Of a DNA stretch of 64,000 nucleotides, positions 32,031-41,147 are shown piece by piece. The notes beneath the pieces were generated by a model. That model saw only the letters and a list, made by a program, of their open reading frames with translations. It was not told where the DNA came from and did no database searches. The translations under genes were made by a program, and so were the position numbers. Origin of the DNA: Bacteroidetes bacterium GWF2_41_31 (GTDB lineage: Bacteria > Bacteroidota > Bacteroidia > Bacteroidales > F082); contig MEOL01000017.1 in assembly GCA_001769215.1 (NCBI GenBank), positions 155,178 through 219,177 on the forward strand. Reading direction: 5' to 3'. Numbering within the stretch: the stretch's first letter is position 1; each line of letters starts with the position of its first letter.

Positions 32031-32651
32031 ATGAAAATCGAAAAAAGAGGGGTAGTTGCCTTGATTTTTCTGTTGATTTTTCAGACAGGTACAGCACTCA
32101 TTGCTCAGGAAACCGCTATTTTGGATAGTTTCACGTTGAATAAAAATGATGGGAAAATTTATTTAAATTGGGTTATCAGGTCAGGCAGCACCTGCGATGG
32201 TACAAAGATATTAAGGTCAACCGATCAGGTTCATTTTGAGGAAATTGGAGAGATATTGGGCATTTGCGGAAGCGCATCGTTTCCTGTGGGTTACGAATTT
32301 GTTGATGAAAACCCCGTAAAGAATCAGCGTAACTATTACCTGCTTGAGTTGGGAAGGAGTGGAACTTCCGAAATAGCTTCCATCGAAATCCTCGATTTGC
32401 ACGACAAGGGTTATCAAATCCGCCCAAATCCGGCAAATACCCAAACCACCATTTATTTCGATAACGATAAACAAGAAAAACACCTGTTGGTATTGTACCA
32501 CCTGGATGGTGTTTTGGTTCACACATCAGTTACATTCGGTTCGTTTGTTGACATTTACACCGCCAATCTTCCTGTAGGTCTTTATTTCTTTACTATTTCA
32601 GGAATCGAAAATTCGACCATAGTCAAGGGAAAAGTTGTTATTCGGCATTAA
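32031..32651 (+). CDS. Small T9SS-secreted protein
   Basis: The protein has 206 residues: signal peptide (ends about 25, ALIAQ), a short fibronectin-like or Ig-like domain (SFTLNKNDGKIYLNWVIRSGS, RNYYLLELGRSG), then a T9SS type A sorting domain (QIRPNPANTQTTIYFDN, LPVGLYFFTI, KGKVVIRH). Function is unknown. It follows the kinase gene by 12 bases, the last gene of the plus-strand operon that may start at eanB. Confidence 0.75.
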   Translation: MKIEKRGVVALIFLLIFQTGTALIAQETAILDSFTLNKNDGKIYLNWVIRSGSTCDGTKILRSTDQVHFEEIGEILGICGSASFPVGYEFVDENPVKNQRNYYLLELGRSGTSEIASIEILDLHDKGYQIRPNPANTQTTIYFDNDKQEKHLLVLYHLDGVLVHTSVTFGSFVDIYTANLPVGLYFFTISGIENSTIVKGKVVIRH

Positions 32652-32693
32652 AGTACACGATATGGAAGTTATACTACAATCCAGCTAAAAACG

Positions 32694-33545
32694 ATGATTC
32701 TGGAACATAAAAATTACCTCCTTTTTGGCAGAATGATCTTTGAAAAGGTTGTTATTAAACCGCCGTTTCAAAAATCAAACATTATGCCCGAGGAAGCGTG
32801 CTTTTTCTATATTATTGAGGGAAGGGGCGAAGCGGTTTCAGAAGTTGAACACCTTAAAATCCCCGTTCAGGAATCGGTGTTGATGAAATGCGGAAACTAC
32901 ATCACCAGGATGATTCCCACGCCTGCTTCGAATACATTTCATACAGTTGTTGTTCACTTTCATCCCGAAATTCTCAAAAAGGTTTATGAAAATGACCTTC
33001 CAAAATTTCTGCTACATCCCCGACCGGGGACAACGGTGGGCATGTCGAAGGTTAAAAGCTCCATTCTGATTGACAAATACATTGAAAGTCTGTTATTTTA
33101 TTTTGAGAATCCCGAGCTGGTAAATGAAGATTTGTTGGTATTAAAACTAAAGGAGATCATCCTGCTGTTAACTCAAACCGACGACTCACCCGCAATTAAT
33201 CAAATTCTTACCAGCTTATTCTCTCCATCAACCTACTCATTTACGCAAATTGTCGACGCCCATCTCTACTCCAATTTATCAGGCGACGACCTGGCCCAGC
33301 TCACCAACTTAAGCCTGTCGTCGTTTAAAAGAGAGTTTAAACGCGTGTATAACGACAGTCCGGCAAACTTCATTAAAAACAAAAAACTTGAAAAAGCGGC
33401 AGAGTTACTGTTGGTTTCCAACGAACGAATAACCGATATTGCCTACGACACAGGGTTCAATAATTTAGCCCACTTTTCAAAATCGTTTCAGGAAAAGCAC
33501 GGCCAACCACCATCGGTTTACCGAATGAGCCAAAAGCACAAATAA
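32694..33545 (+). CDS. AraC family regulator
   Basis: The protein has 283 residues. The N-terminal cupin-like sensor (residues 1-150) contains EEACFFYIIEGRGEAV. The C-terminal 100 residues are the double helix-turn-helix: LAQLTNLSLSSFKREFKRVYNDSPANFIKNKKLEKA and ITDIAYDTGFNNLAHFSKSFQEKHGQPPSVYR. It probably controls the genes just downstream (SRPBCC fragment, AhpD-like, dehydrogenase). The inducer is unknown. Confidence 0.85.
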   Translation: MILEHKNYLLFGRMIFEKVVIKPPFQKSNIMPEEACFFYIIEGRGEAVSEVEHLKIPVQESVLMKCGNYITRMIPTPASNTFHTVVVHFHPEILKKVYENDLPKFLLHPRPGTTVGMSKVKSSILIDKYIESLLFYFENPELVNEDLLVLKLKEIILLLTQTDDSPAINQILTSLFSPSTYSFTQIVDAHLYSNLSGDDLAQLTNLSLSSFKREFKRVYNDSPANFIKNKKLEKAAELLLVSNERITDIAYDTGFNNLAHFSKSFQEKHGQPPSVYRMSQKHK

Positions 33546-33618
33546 TTGACCTGAAGATTAAAATCAAGTGAAAATTTACTTTCCATCTTTGCTCCGTTAA
33601 ACATTAAATGATCGAAAG

Positions 33619-33816
33619 ATGGAATATGCAAATAAAATTACCACGGAAGCCGTATTGATAAATGCTTCACGACAAGAGGTCTGGAAACTACTTTTTCACC
33701 GTTTTGGTGAAACATATCTCTATAATCCAAACTTGGAAAGCTCGCATAAAACTATTTCAAAGAATTATCACAATCTACCTGTCGGGCATGTATTTGCCAA
33801 CAGGCAGAATCTATAA
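33619..33816 (+). pseudogene. SRPBCC-fold protein, N-terminal fragment
   Basis: The product has 65 residues, opening like a START/SRPBCC domain (ITTEAVLINASRQEVWKLLFHRFGETYLYNPNLESS, LPVGHVFANRQNL). Such proteins are normally 140-160 residues long, so more than half is missing; the frame ends 34 bases before the AhpD-like gene. It is probably a decayed gene, although a short expressed peptide cannot be excluded. Confidence 0.55.
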
Positions 33817-33849
33817 ATAAATAAAATAATTATTAAATTAAAATTAAAA

Positions 33850-34416
33850 ATGGCACACTTAAAACTAGAGAATCAGGAGTATTCTCAAATAACAAATGAA
33901 ATATTTGAAAAGACCAAAAAAGGATTAGGTTTTATCCCGAACATGTATCAAAAAATGGGTGCAAATACAGCCTTGTTGGATGCTTACACATATGCTTATG
34001 GAAGTTTCAGGGCTAATTCAGGGTTTAGCCCGGTTGAGCAGGATGTGATATTTCTATCGGTTGCTTATGAGAACAACTGTGCGTATTGTATGGCTGCTCA
34101 CAGTTTTGTGGCTGATATGATGTCGAAAGTACCTGCCGGTGTAACCAAGGCCATCAGAGAAGGAGAGCCCATTCCCGATACCAAACTTGCTGCTTTATCA
34201 AGGTTAACACGATTGTTAACCATCAATAGGGGCAAGGCATCCCAGGACGAAATAAATGAATTTTTAGCTTTAGGTTATTCCGAAACCCATGTTCTGGGCA
34301 TAATTGCGGGTATTGGCGTTAAGATACTGAGTAATTATTCAAACCATTTAACTTCACCGGAACTTGATGCTGCTTTCGCAGAAAGAGCATGGAGTCCTGA
34401 ACATGTGCAGGGCTAG
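33850..34416 (+). CDS. Carboxymuconolactone decarboxylase (AhpD-like) protein
   Basis: The protein has 188 residues. The CMD motif ENNCAYCMAAHSFVADMM near residue 80 contains the CxxC pair and His that form the AhpD-type redox centre. The rest is helical as expected (DAYTYAYGSFRANSGFSPVEQDVIFLSVAYE). It probably acts as a peroxidase-linked disulfide protein in the cytoplasm. A strong terminator hairpin follows. Confidence 0.85.
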   Translation: MAHLKLENQEYSQITNEIFEKTKKGLGFIPNMYQKMGANTALLDAYTYAYGSFRANSGFSPVEQDVIFLSVAYENNCAYCMAAHSFVADMMSKVPAGVTKAIREGEPIPDTKLAALSRLTRLLTINRGKASQDEINEFLALGYSETHVLGIIAGIGVKILSNYSNHLTSPELDAAFAERAWSPEHVQG

Positions 34417-34477
34417 CACCACATGATTACGTTTAGTCGATGCAAATTCAGGTTGACTACTTCTGAATTTTTTAATT

Positions 34478-34515
34478 AAATTAGTGGCGGCACAAACCAA
34501 AGCCGCCACTAATTT
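34478..34515 (+). terminator. Terminator-type hairpin after the AhpD-like gene
   Basis: A perfect 14-bp stem AAATTAGTGGCGGC / GCCGCCACTAATTT with a 10-base loop, flanked by A/T-rich DNA, 62 bases after the stop. It is symmetrical and could act in both directions. Confidence 0.65.
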
Positions 34516-34545
34516 AAACAACTGATACTCTATTATTTATTTAGC

Positions 34546-35511
34546 ATGAAGATAGCCATACCCGATGATTACATTAGCATAATAAAGACACTTGATTGTT
34601 TTAAAATATTAAACGGACAAGATGTTTTGGTTTTGAACCATTTTGAACCAAATTCCCACCTGCTGGCCGAAAAAATTCACGATGCGGAAATTCTGGTCCT
34701 GACCCGTGAACGTACCACCATAAACGACGAATTGTTATCGAGGCTGCCCAAATTAAAACTCATCAGTCAAACCGGGAAAATTTCAAATCATCTGGATTTA
34801 TCGGCGTGTACCAGGCACCATGTTGCTGTGAGCGAGGGGGTCGGTTCACCTGTAGCTCCGGCTGAACTGGCCTGGTTGCTCATCATGAATACAACCCGGC
34901 AAATCCCCGCCGCTATCGAAGGCATGAAAAATGGAAAGTGGCAGGTGAATATGGGTTCCACCATTCATGGCAAAACCATCGGAATTTGGGGTTATGGAAA
35001 GATTGGAAAACGAATGGCACAATATGCAAAGGCTTTTGGCGCCCAGGTGATGGTCTGGGGTAGCGACGCTTCGCGCAAAAATGCAGTGCAGGATGGATTT
35101 GAAAGTGCAAACAGCAGGGAGGCCTTTTTTAAAACTGCCGACATTGTTTCACTACATCTTCGCTTGAACCAAACGACGTTTGAAATTGTAAAGGAAAGCG
35201 ATTTAAACCTGATGAAACCGTCTTCGGTTTTTATCAATACTGCCCGGGCCGAGCTGGTTGAAAAAGGAGCCTTATTAAATTGTCTGAAGAATGGGAGGCC
35301 AGGATTTGCCGGTATTGATGTTTATGAGGAAGAACCCGTTTATAACCCGGACTATCCGTTACTAAAAATGTCAAATGTTGTATGCACGCCCCACCTGGGA
35401 TATGCAGAAAAGAACAGTTACGAATTGTACTTTGGTAAGGCCTTTGAAAATGTGATGAACTTTATCAATGGAAATCCCACCAACATTGCAAACCCGGAAG
35501 TATTAATATAG
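34546..35511 (+). CDS. D-2-hydroxyacid dehydrogenase
   Basis: The protein has 321 residues in the D-isomer-specific 2-hydroxyacid dehydrogenase family. NAD-binding loop GIWGYGKIGKRMAQYA, catalytic Arg in SLHLRLNQTT, Glu in YEEEPVYN and His in CTPHLGYAE are all present. It reduces a 2-keto acid or oxidises a D-2-hydroxyacid; the exact substrate is open. An 80-bp stretch of this gene (around 34926-35005) has a diverged copy at 39046-39122. Confidence 0.85.
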   Translation: MKIAIPDDYISIIKTLDCFKILNGQDVLVLNHFEPNSHLLAEKIHDAEILVLTRERTTINDELLSRLPKLKLISQTGKISNHLDLSACTRHHVAVSEGVGSPVAPAELAWLLIMNTTRQIPAAIEGMKNGKWQVNMGSTIHGKTIGIWGYGKIGKRMAQYAKAFGAQVMVWGSDASRKNAVQDGFESANSREAFFKTADIVSLHLRLNQTTFEIVKESDLNLMKPSSVFINTARAELVEKGALLNCLKNGRPGFAGIDVYEEEPVYNPDYPLLKMSNVVCTPHLGYAEKNSYELYFGKAFENVMNFINGNPTNIANPEVLI

Positions 35512-35556
35512 GTATCACTCCCTGATTAATAACTAAACAACATGTTAACATCGAAA

Positions 35557-37812
35557 TTATTTTTGTAACAGTCCTATCTGGTTTTGGAATTGGAGTTTAA
35601 GCTTGACCTCGGATGCAATGCGCTTTTCCATGGTTAATCGCGCCATCAGGTAGCTTACTGTGGATTCCGCACCCTGGTTTATATTGACATAGTTTTCCTC
35701 CAATCCATCATAACATCCTCCCGTGCATGGATTGTAAATAATCTGATGTAAGCGGTTGTTACCTAAAAACCAGTTAAAAGCGATCACCATCTTTTGTGAG
35801 TATACTTCGTCGTGAAATACCTCCAAAAACTTACTTAAGGTCATGATGGTGTAGGCCACATCAATTGGTTGCTCTCCATATTGTCCTGCATCATGTCCCC
35901 TGAGCAGCCAGTTTTTGTTCGAGATGACTTCTATCCCGTTTTTTTTATAAATATGTGATAATAGAAAATTCAACGAAGACAGGGCGATCTCTTTGTAAAT
36001 GGGTTCTCCGGTTACGATCCAGGCATATAACATGGCTTCAGGCAATGTGCTGTTGGCGTAAGTGAGATAACTTTCAAACCATTCCCAGTTTTCTGACGAC
36101 TCATGCTTATACATCTGAACCAACCGGTCGGCGAAAGTTGTTAAAAGCTCAATACTTTCGGGATTTTTAAATGTTTCGTAATTGAAATACAACCCCTTAA
36201 TGGAGAAAGCCATGGCTCTTGTGGAATGGACCGTACCTAAGCACCGCATGGATTTATCAATCAGTATTGTTGCCTGCGATATAAACTCTTCAGGTAATTT
36301 TCCCATCAGAGATACAACGTATCCCAATGCCCATATAGCCCGTCCATTGGAATCATCCAGGTTGGTGGTTTCGTTTTGAGCTGTAAACTGTTTGTTACCA
36401 TCAACATAGTTCAAAAAATCTCCGGAAGGCTGTAGACAATGTTCGATGAAATCGAGATATATTTGGATATAAGCCAAATCTGTTTTATCGGCAGTCAGCT
36501 CATAATGCATGCACATCGCTATTAAGGCCCGCGCATTGTCATCCAGGGTGTAACCCGAATCAATATCGGGTTGATTAATAATTGAGAACTGGATGATTCC
36601 GAAGCCGGTTGTCAACTTTTTTATATGATCCAGGTTGATTTCCGGAAGATTATAACGAATTGCAATATTGTCGCCAACTTGTTTCTCAAAAAGCATGGCA
36701 TGTGCAACGGCAGAATTCTCCCATGCTGTGGAACCTATTTTCTGCAGGGCATTTAAACTGATCTTCTTTCGCAATGGTTCATCGTTGAGTAACCGGATAA
36801 CACCATCGGTCAATTGCTGTGCGTTGTGAAAATCAAAAAACATTCCTGTTTCATCTGATAAGAGTTCCTTAGCGTGAGGAATAGGGGTGGAAATGATGGG
36901 ACAAGCGCAACTCATGGCATAGACAAAAGTACCGCTTACCGCCTGGTTGGGATCGCTGGCGGTAAACAGGTATATATCTGTCAATTGCAGATACTCGAGC
37001 AGTTCGGGTAAAGCAAGAAACCTGTTGATAAATTTTACATGGTCTTGAAGACCTGATTCAATTACTGTTGTTTCAAGCATTTTGCGGTATTTTTCACCTT
37101 CTGATTTTACCACTTCGGGATGTGTTTTGCCTATCACCAAAAACAGTACATCAGGGCTTGTTTTAACGATGGCCGGTAAGGCTTTTAAAGTAGTTTCAAT
37201 ATCCTTCCCTGAACTAATCAGCCCAAAAGTGGAAAGTACCCGTTTGCCGGATAACCCGTATTTTTCTTTTAATGATTCTTTCTCCAGGTGAGAGACCAGG
37301 TGGGTTCCGTGAGCAATAACTGAAATTTTTTGTTCAGGTACATCATAATCATGCTTTAACAATTCGGCGGCACTGTTGGTCATTACAACAATGGAACCGC
37401 AGGCGTCGGCAATAGTCTGAACGTTTGCTTTTAACCGCTCATCCGGCCGGGGCAGCACCGTATGAAAAACAACAATAACCGGCATAGCAACCTCATAAAT
37501 AAATTGCAGGAAAGCTGCTTCCTGCTGATGAAAAAAACCAAACTCATGCTGGATCACAACCAGTTTGATGAGTTTGTTTTGATTAATGGATTGAGCCAAC
37601 TTATGATATCCCGGGGCAAAAGAAGTGTCGAGTTTGTATTGCACTGTTTCAGGATACTCAAGGCTCATCTTCCCGGATTCCAAAGCGCAGACTTTAATCG
37701 AGAAGGAACTCCTGAATTTATTGTTTAGTGCCTTGATCAGATCCTGTGAATAAGTTGCTATCCCGCATTCCCTTGGGGGATACGAGGTCATAAATAAAAT
37801 TTCACTTTTCAT
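35557..37812 (-). CDS. GT4 glycosyltransferase fused to an alpha/alpha-toroid domain
   Basis: The protein has 751 residues. Residues 1-375 are a GT-B fold glycosyltransferase of family GT4 (PPRECGIATYSQDL near the N-terminus, HEFGFFHQQE, VLSTFGLISSGKDIE, and AVSGTFVYAMSCACPIIST for donor binding). Residues 380-750 are a helical toroid-like domain (SGYTLDDNARALIAMCMHYE, DDSNGRAIWALGYVVSL, RGHDAGQYGEQPIDVAY) as seen in glycoside-processing enzymes. It overlaps the GH130 gene by 11 bases. Together they may make and break a beta-mannose-type glycan or glycoside; this is inference from GH130 biology. Confidence 0.8.
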   Translation of the reverse strand: MKSEILFMTSYPPRECGIATYSQDLIKALNNKFRSSFSIKVCALESGKMSLEYPETVQYKLDTSFAPGYHKLAQSINQNKLIKLVVIQHEFGFFHQQEAAFLQFIYEVAMPVIVVFHTVLPRPDERLKANVQTIADACGSIVVMTNSAAELLKHDYDVPEQKISVIAHGTHLVSHLEKESLKEKYGLSGKRVLSTFGLISSGKDIETTLKALPAIVKTSPDVLFLVIGKTHPEVVKSEGEKYRKMLETTVIESGLQDHVKFINRFLALPELLEYLQLTDIYLFTASDPNQAVSGTFVYAMSCACPIISTPIPHAKELLSDETGMFFDFHNAQQLTDGVIRLLNDEPLRKKISLNALQKIGSTAWENSAVAHAMLFEKQVGDNIAIRYNLPEINLDHIKKLTTGFGIIQFSIINQPDIDSGYTLDDNARALIAMCMHYELTADKTDLAYIQIYLDFIEHCLQPSGDFLNYVDGNKQFTAQNETTNLDDSNGRAIWALGYVVSLMGKLPEEFISQATILIDKSMRCLGTVHSTRAMAFSIKGLYFNYETFKNPESIELLTTFADRLVQMYKHESSENWEWFESYLTYANSTLPEAMLYAWIVTGEPIYKEIALSSLNFLLSHIYKKNGIEVISNKNWLLRGHDAGQYGEQPIDVAYTIMTLSKFLEVFHDEVYSQKMVIAFNWFLGNNRLHQIIYNPCTGGCYDGLEENYVNINQGAESTVSYLMARLTMEKRIASEVKLKLQFQNQIGLLQK

Positions 37813-38848
37813 CTTTCAATGTATTATTGATTAATTCTTTCAGCAACGCTGAAAAACTCAATGAGGCGCAAGCGATGCGGGAATCGGCAGCCCCATAATA
37901 AATGTATAAAGTATCGCCAAACAAGGCTGTGCCGGTTGGGAAAACCACATTGTTTACATCTCCTCTTTTTTCCCATACATATTCAGGCGAGAAGAGTGCA
38001 TAAGGCAAACGAGCTATTACTTTTGCTGGATTATTTAAATCAAGTAGAGCCGCTGCGCAGGCAGAATATACAATCCCATTATTAACTTCTTCAGCTCCAT
38101 GGTATATTAAAAGCCAGCCGTGTTCTGTTTCAATCGGAGGGCATCCGCCGCCAATGTAGCTTGACTCATGTTCATAAACCGGGTCCATGATAATGTGTTC
38201 ATCCAGGTGAAAGCAATAGTTTGTCCAGAAATCCCGGGTGAGTTCCTTTAAGTTCTTTACTGAAACAATTTGAATTCCTGGTCTGATCCGGTGAAGAAAT
38301 ACCAGGTTATCATTAATCCTGCGGGGGAAAAAAATGACATTCTTATCCCACAACATGATGTTTTCATCAGGGTCGGCTTTCCGGTTGTAAAATTCATTAT
38401 TTCGGTAATATTTTTTATCTACTCTCTCTGCAGATTCACACAGGGAATTAAATTCCGCATAAGTGAAAGGGGGAACAATAAGCCCCTGTTTTTGAAAATG
38501 TCGCATATCTTTGGAGGTGGCCAGAGCTCCCCGTGCGTCTTTACCGTCATACGCGGTATAGGTCAAATAGTAAAGATCATCAATCTTTACAATCCGTGCA
38601 TCTTCAACACCATGAGATTCGTAATCGAATTCCGGAAACAGAATAGGTTTTTCCCAACGTTCACCAATTGTCAATGGCCCATCCATCATGCAATAACCAA
38701 TACTTGAGTAGTTACCGTTTTGCACAGCCCGGTAAAAAAGGTGAACATGGTCTCCTTCCTTTATTGCTGCGGGATTTAGAACGCCTTCGTTTTCAAATTC
38801 AAAATGTGTTTTCTCTAAAATAATGCCTTCTTTTTTAACGGTTATCAT
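37802..38848 (-). CDS. GH130 family glycoside phosphorylase
   Basis: The protein has 348 residues, a five-bladed propeller of family GH130. Visible marks: NPAAIKEGDHVHLFYRA, ESHGVEDARIVKIDDLYYLTYTAYDG with the catalytic Asp, IGGGCPPIETEHGWLLIYHG, and the closing YIYYGAADSRIACASLS. GH130 enzymes cleave beta-1,4- or beta-1,2-mannosyl bonds with phosphate to give mannose 1-phosphate. No signal peptide, so cytoplasmic. First gene of the pair with the GT4-toroid enzyme; the promoter must lie just upstream of 38848. Confidence 0.85.
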   Translation of the reverse strand: MITVKKEGIILEKTHFEFENEGVLNPAAIKEGDHVHLFYRAVQNGNYSSIGYCMMDGPLTIGERWEKPILFPEFDYESHGVEDARIVKIDDLYYLTYTAYDGKDARGALATSKDMRHFQKQGLIVPPFTYAEFNSLCESAERVDKKYYRNNEFYNRKADPDENIMLWDKNVIFFPRRINDNLVFLHRIRPGIQIVSVKNLKELTRDFWTNYCFHLDEHIIMDPVYEHESSYIGGGCPPIETEHGWLLIYHGAEEVNNGIVYSACAAALLDLNNPAKVIARLPYALFSPEYVWEKRGDVNNVVFPTGTALFGDTLYIYYGAADSRIACASLSFSALLKELINNTLKDEK

Positions 38849-39336
38849 AAGGATTAGTATAAGGTGAACGTTTTAAATTAAACCCGAGAGAATCTCAGGG
38901 TACACGTCAAGGGTACTTATAAAGATCTATCAGGTGAGAGTTGTATCTGAACATGGCAAAATTACCTTTCCGTGTCCTTATATCCTTTGCACAATTATGG
39001 AAATATGTTACATGTTTCACAGACTTCGGGTGTAATTCAAAAGCAAGAAAAATGGGAAGTGGCAGGTGAACATGGGTTCTGCCATTCCTGGCAGAGCCAT
39101 CGGAATTTGGGGTTATGGGACAATATAGTTTATCTTGATGGGTAATTCCAGGTAATAATTGTGATAAACAAATCAGGCGCCATCATTGTTTTGAAGCACG
39201 AATCTATCAAACTGTTATACCATTTATTGGATGTAAATCATTCATTATTAGCACTATACTCCAAATGCACTATACCCGATGAGTGCTGGTGTTTATTCCC
39301 TTCAGTCTGTATGATAATTATTTAGCTCTAAAACAA
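38849..39336. other. Intergenic region with a copied dehydrogenase fragment
   Basis: No gene is visible. Bases 39046-39122 closely resemble 34926-35002 inside the D-2-hydroxyacid dehydrogenase gene (shared GTGGCAGGTGAA, ATGGGTT and CATCGGAATTTGGGGTTATGG blocks). The copy encodes the NAD-binding segment but is broken by TAG soon after. It is a partial duplication or the relic of a second dehydrogenase gene. The remaining bases show nothing I can name. Confidence 0.6.
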
Positions 39337-39975
39337 TCAATTTTTCAATTCTGGATATTCCAGCAATGCTTTTCCAGAATCCTTCAATAAGCCAATCGAC
39401 CATTTGACAATTACAAAAGAACTTATTATTGCAGCAATGGTATCAATGAAAGGAATATCCCAAATCATTGCAGCTACTAACCCTAAAATTGCAGAAACAC
39501 TTGTCAGCGCATCGGCAATTACATGGAGGTAAGCTGCACGAATGTTATGGTCGGAATGCTCATGATCATGGTGCAACAGAAAGGCACTGGCAATATTTAC
39601 AACCAGCCCGATTGAGGCCACCAAAATGGCTTCTTTATAAAAAATATCTACCGGATTGTAAAAGCGTTGAACTGCTTCAATCATAATAACTACGGCAAAA
39701 ATCAGTAACATCAAACCGCTGCTGTATCCTGAAAGGGAAAGTATTTTATCTGAATTTCCTTTAAACTTCTCACTTTTAGATACTTTACGAACTATGATAT
39801 AAGCTACCCAGCTTAGCCCGATTGCAAGCACATGGGAACCCATGTGAATGCCATCGGCCAATAAAGCCATTGATTTTGTTGTTAATCCGAAAATGATCTC
39901 TACAACCATTGTTATGGCAGTAAGTAGTACTACCAACATAGTTTTGTTCTCGTATTTGCTTTTATGCTCTCTCAT
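39337..39975 (-). CDS. Cation diffusion facilitator (CDF) transporter
   Basis: The protein has 212 residues with six membrane helices. Metal site residues are visible in helix 2 (LLADGIHMGSHV) and helix 5 (HVIADALTSVSA), with a His-rich loop HHDHEHSDH between helices 4 and 5. The usual C-terminal cytoplasmic domain of about 80-100 residues is nearly absent, so this is a short CDF form. It moves Zn, Co or Cd ions from cytoplasm to periplasm, where the RND pump of the same operon can take over. Its ATG overlaps the TolC gene stop by 4 bases. Confidence 0.85.
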   Translation of the reverse strand: MREHKSKYENKTMLVVLLTAITMVVEIIFGLTTKSMALLADGIHMGSHVLAIGLSWVAYIIVRKVSKSEKFKGNSDKILSLSGYSSGLMLLIFAVVIMIEAVQRFYNPVDIFYKEAILVASIGLVVNIASAFLLHHDHEHSDHNIRAAYLHVIADALTSVSAILGLVAAMIWDIPFIDTIAAIISSFVIVKWSIGLLKDSGKALLEYPELKN

Positions 39976-41147
39976 AAATATTGATTTAATTCCGCAATTG
40001 CTTTATTCAAGTCTCGATCCAATTCCAGAAGGTTATTTACACTTTCATAGTAAATGGAAAGTTCAAGCATATAGTTTATCAGGGATATTTCACCTTTGTC
40101 CAACGCCTTTCTTAGAAGTTCTGAGTTATTGAATGATGCTAATTTTAATTTATAATCGTTTGCACTTTGTTGCAAAGAAATGGCTTTTGTATGTAGCATT
40201 TTCAAATGGCTGTATAGCTGAATTTTATTATCTGCTGTCGTATTTTCAAGTGCAAGCGCATTGGCTTTTGCGTATTTTACGGTGTTCTTGTTCTCCCACA
40301 TGGGGATTGACAAGCCCACAGTAACTCCTTTAAAATCCTGACCAATCAATGATTCGCTCATATAACCTGCCTGAAATTTAGGCATACTCAAAGCCTTGTT
40401 TAGGCTTATTTGTTTTTGCGTTAATTCAACCTCCTTTTTCAACCAATTCAATAAAGGATTGATTTGCTCGGCTTGAACGTACCATTGCTCAAAATCGGTC
40501 GAAAGAACGATAACCTGAAACTCATTTTCTGCTAAGTTGACCGGAACACCACCATTTAAACGGGTCAATTCAGCTTGCAATGCTTCCTGTTCAATGGTAA
40601 GCGATTCCATGGTTTTACTCAAATTCAGCAAGTTTAATTGTGCCTTATTGTATTCCAAGATATTGGTTTCACCAATATCGAATTTCGATTTGTAAGCATC
40701 GGCAATGCTTTGCGCATGGCTAAGCCTGTTTGTTAGTTCCAATTTTAATGCATTTGTATAAATCAAATCGTAGCAAATTAACCGGGCATTCAGAAGCAAT
40801 TCCTTTCGTTGCTTTTGATATTCCAGTTCAACTTGTTCGTTTTTAATGTTCGAAATTTGATTTTTATACCTGTACGCTGTTGGAAAATCGAAGGTCTGTT
40901 TGGCACTAAAATCTGTACGGTTACCAGTTGCCTCATTACCCCACAAATAATTAAATTCAATTTCAGGGTTCTGGAGGTAGTTCTCTGTTTTGTTGCCAAT
41001 TTTATCGGCATCGGCTCTTTTTTGTAAAGCAGCCAGCGTGGTGTTATTTCTTTCAATTTGAGCCAAAACCGAATCAACATTGTTTTGGGCAGAAAGGTTT
41101 ATTTGAAATGCTGTCAAGCTTATCAGAGCTATTATTATTTTTTTCAT
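39972..41147 (-). CDS. TolC-type outer-membrane efflux protein
   Basis: The protein has 391 residues with a signal peptide (MKKIIIALISLTAFQINLSAQ). The long coiled-coil helices of outer-membrane factors are evident (two halves, each with NNTTLAALQKRADADK / SRDL-type heptads), as in CusC/CzcC. It forms the outer channel of the metal efflux complex. ATGA overlap with the RND gene upstream and with the CDF gene downstream shows a tightly coupled operon. Confidence 0.85.
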   Translation of the reverse strand: MKKIIIALISLTAFQINLSAQNNVDSVLAQIERNNTTLAALQKRADADKIGNKTENYLQNPEIEFNYLWGNEATGNRTDFSAKQTFDFPTAYRYKNQISNIKNEQVELEYQKQRKELLLNARLICYDLIYTNALKLELTNRLSHAQSIADAYKSKFDIGETNILEYNKAQLNLLNLSKTMESLTIEQEALQAELTRLNGGVPVNLAENEFQVIVLSTDFEQWYVQAEQINPLLNWLKKEVELTQKQISLNKALSMPKFQAGYMSESLIGQDFKGVTVGLSIPMWENKNTVKYAKANALALENTTADNKIQLYSHLKMLHTKAISLQQSANDYKLKLASFNNSELLRKALDKGEISLINYMLELSIYYESVNNLLELDRDLNKAIAELNQYL

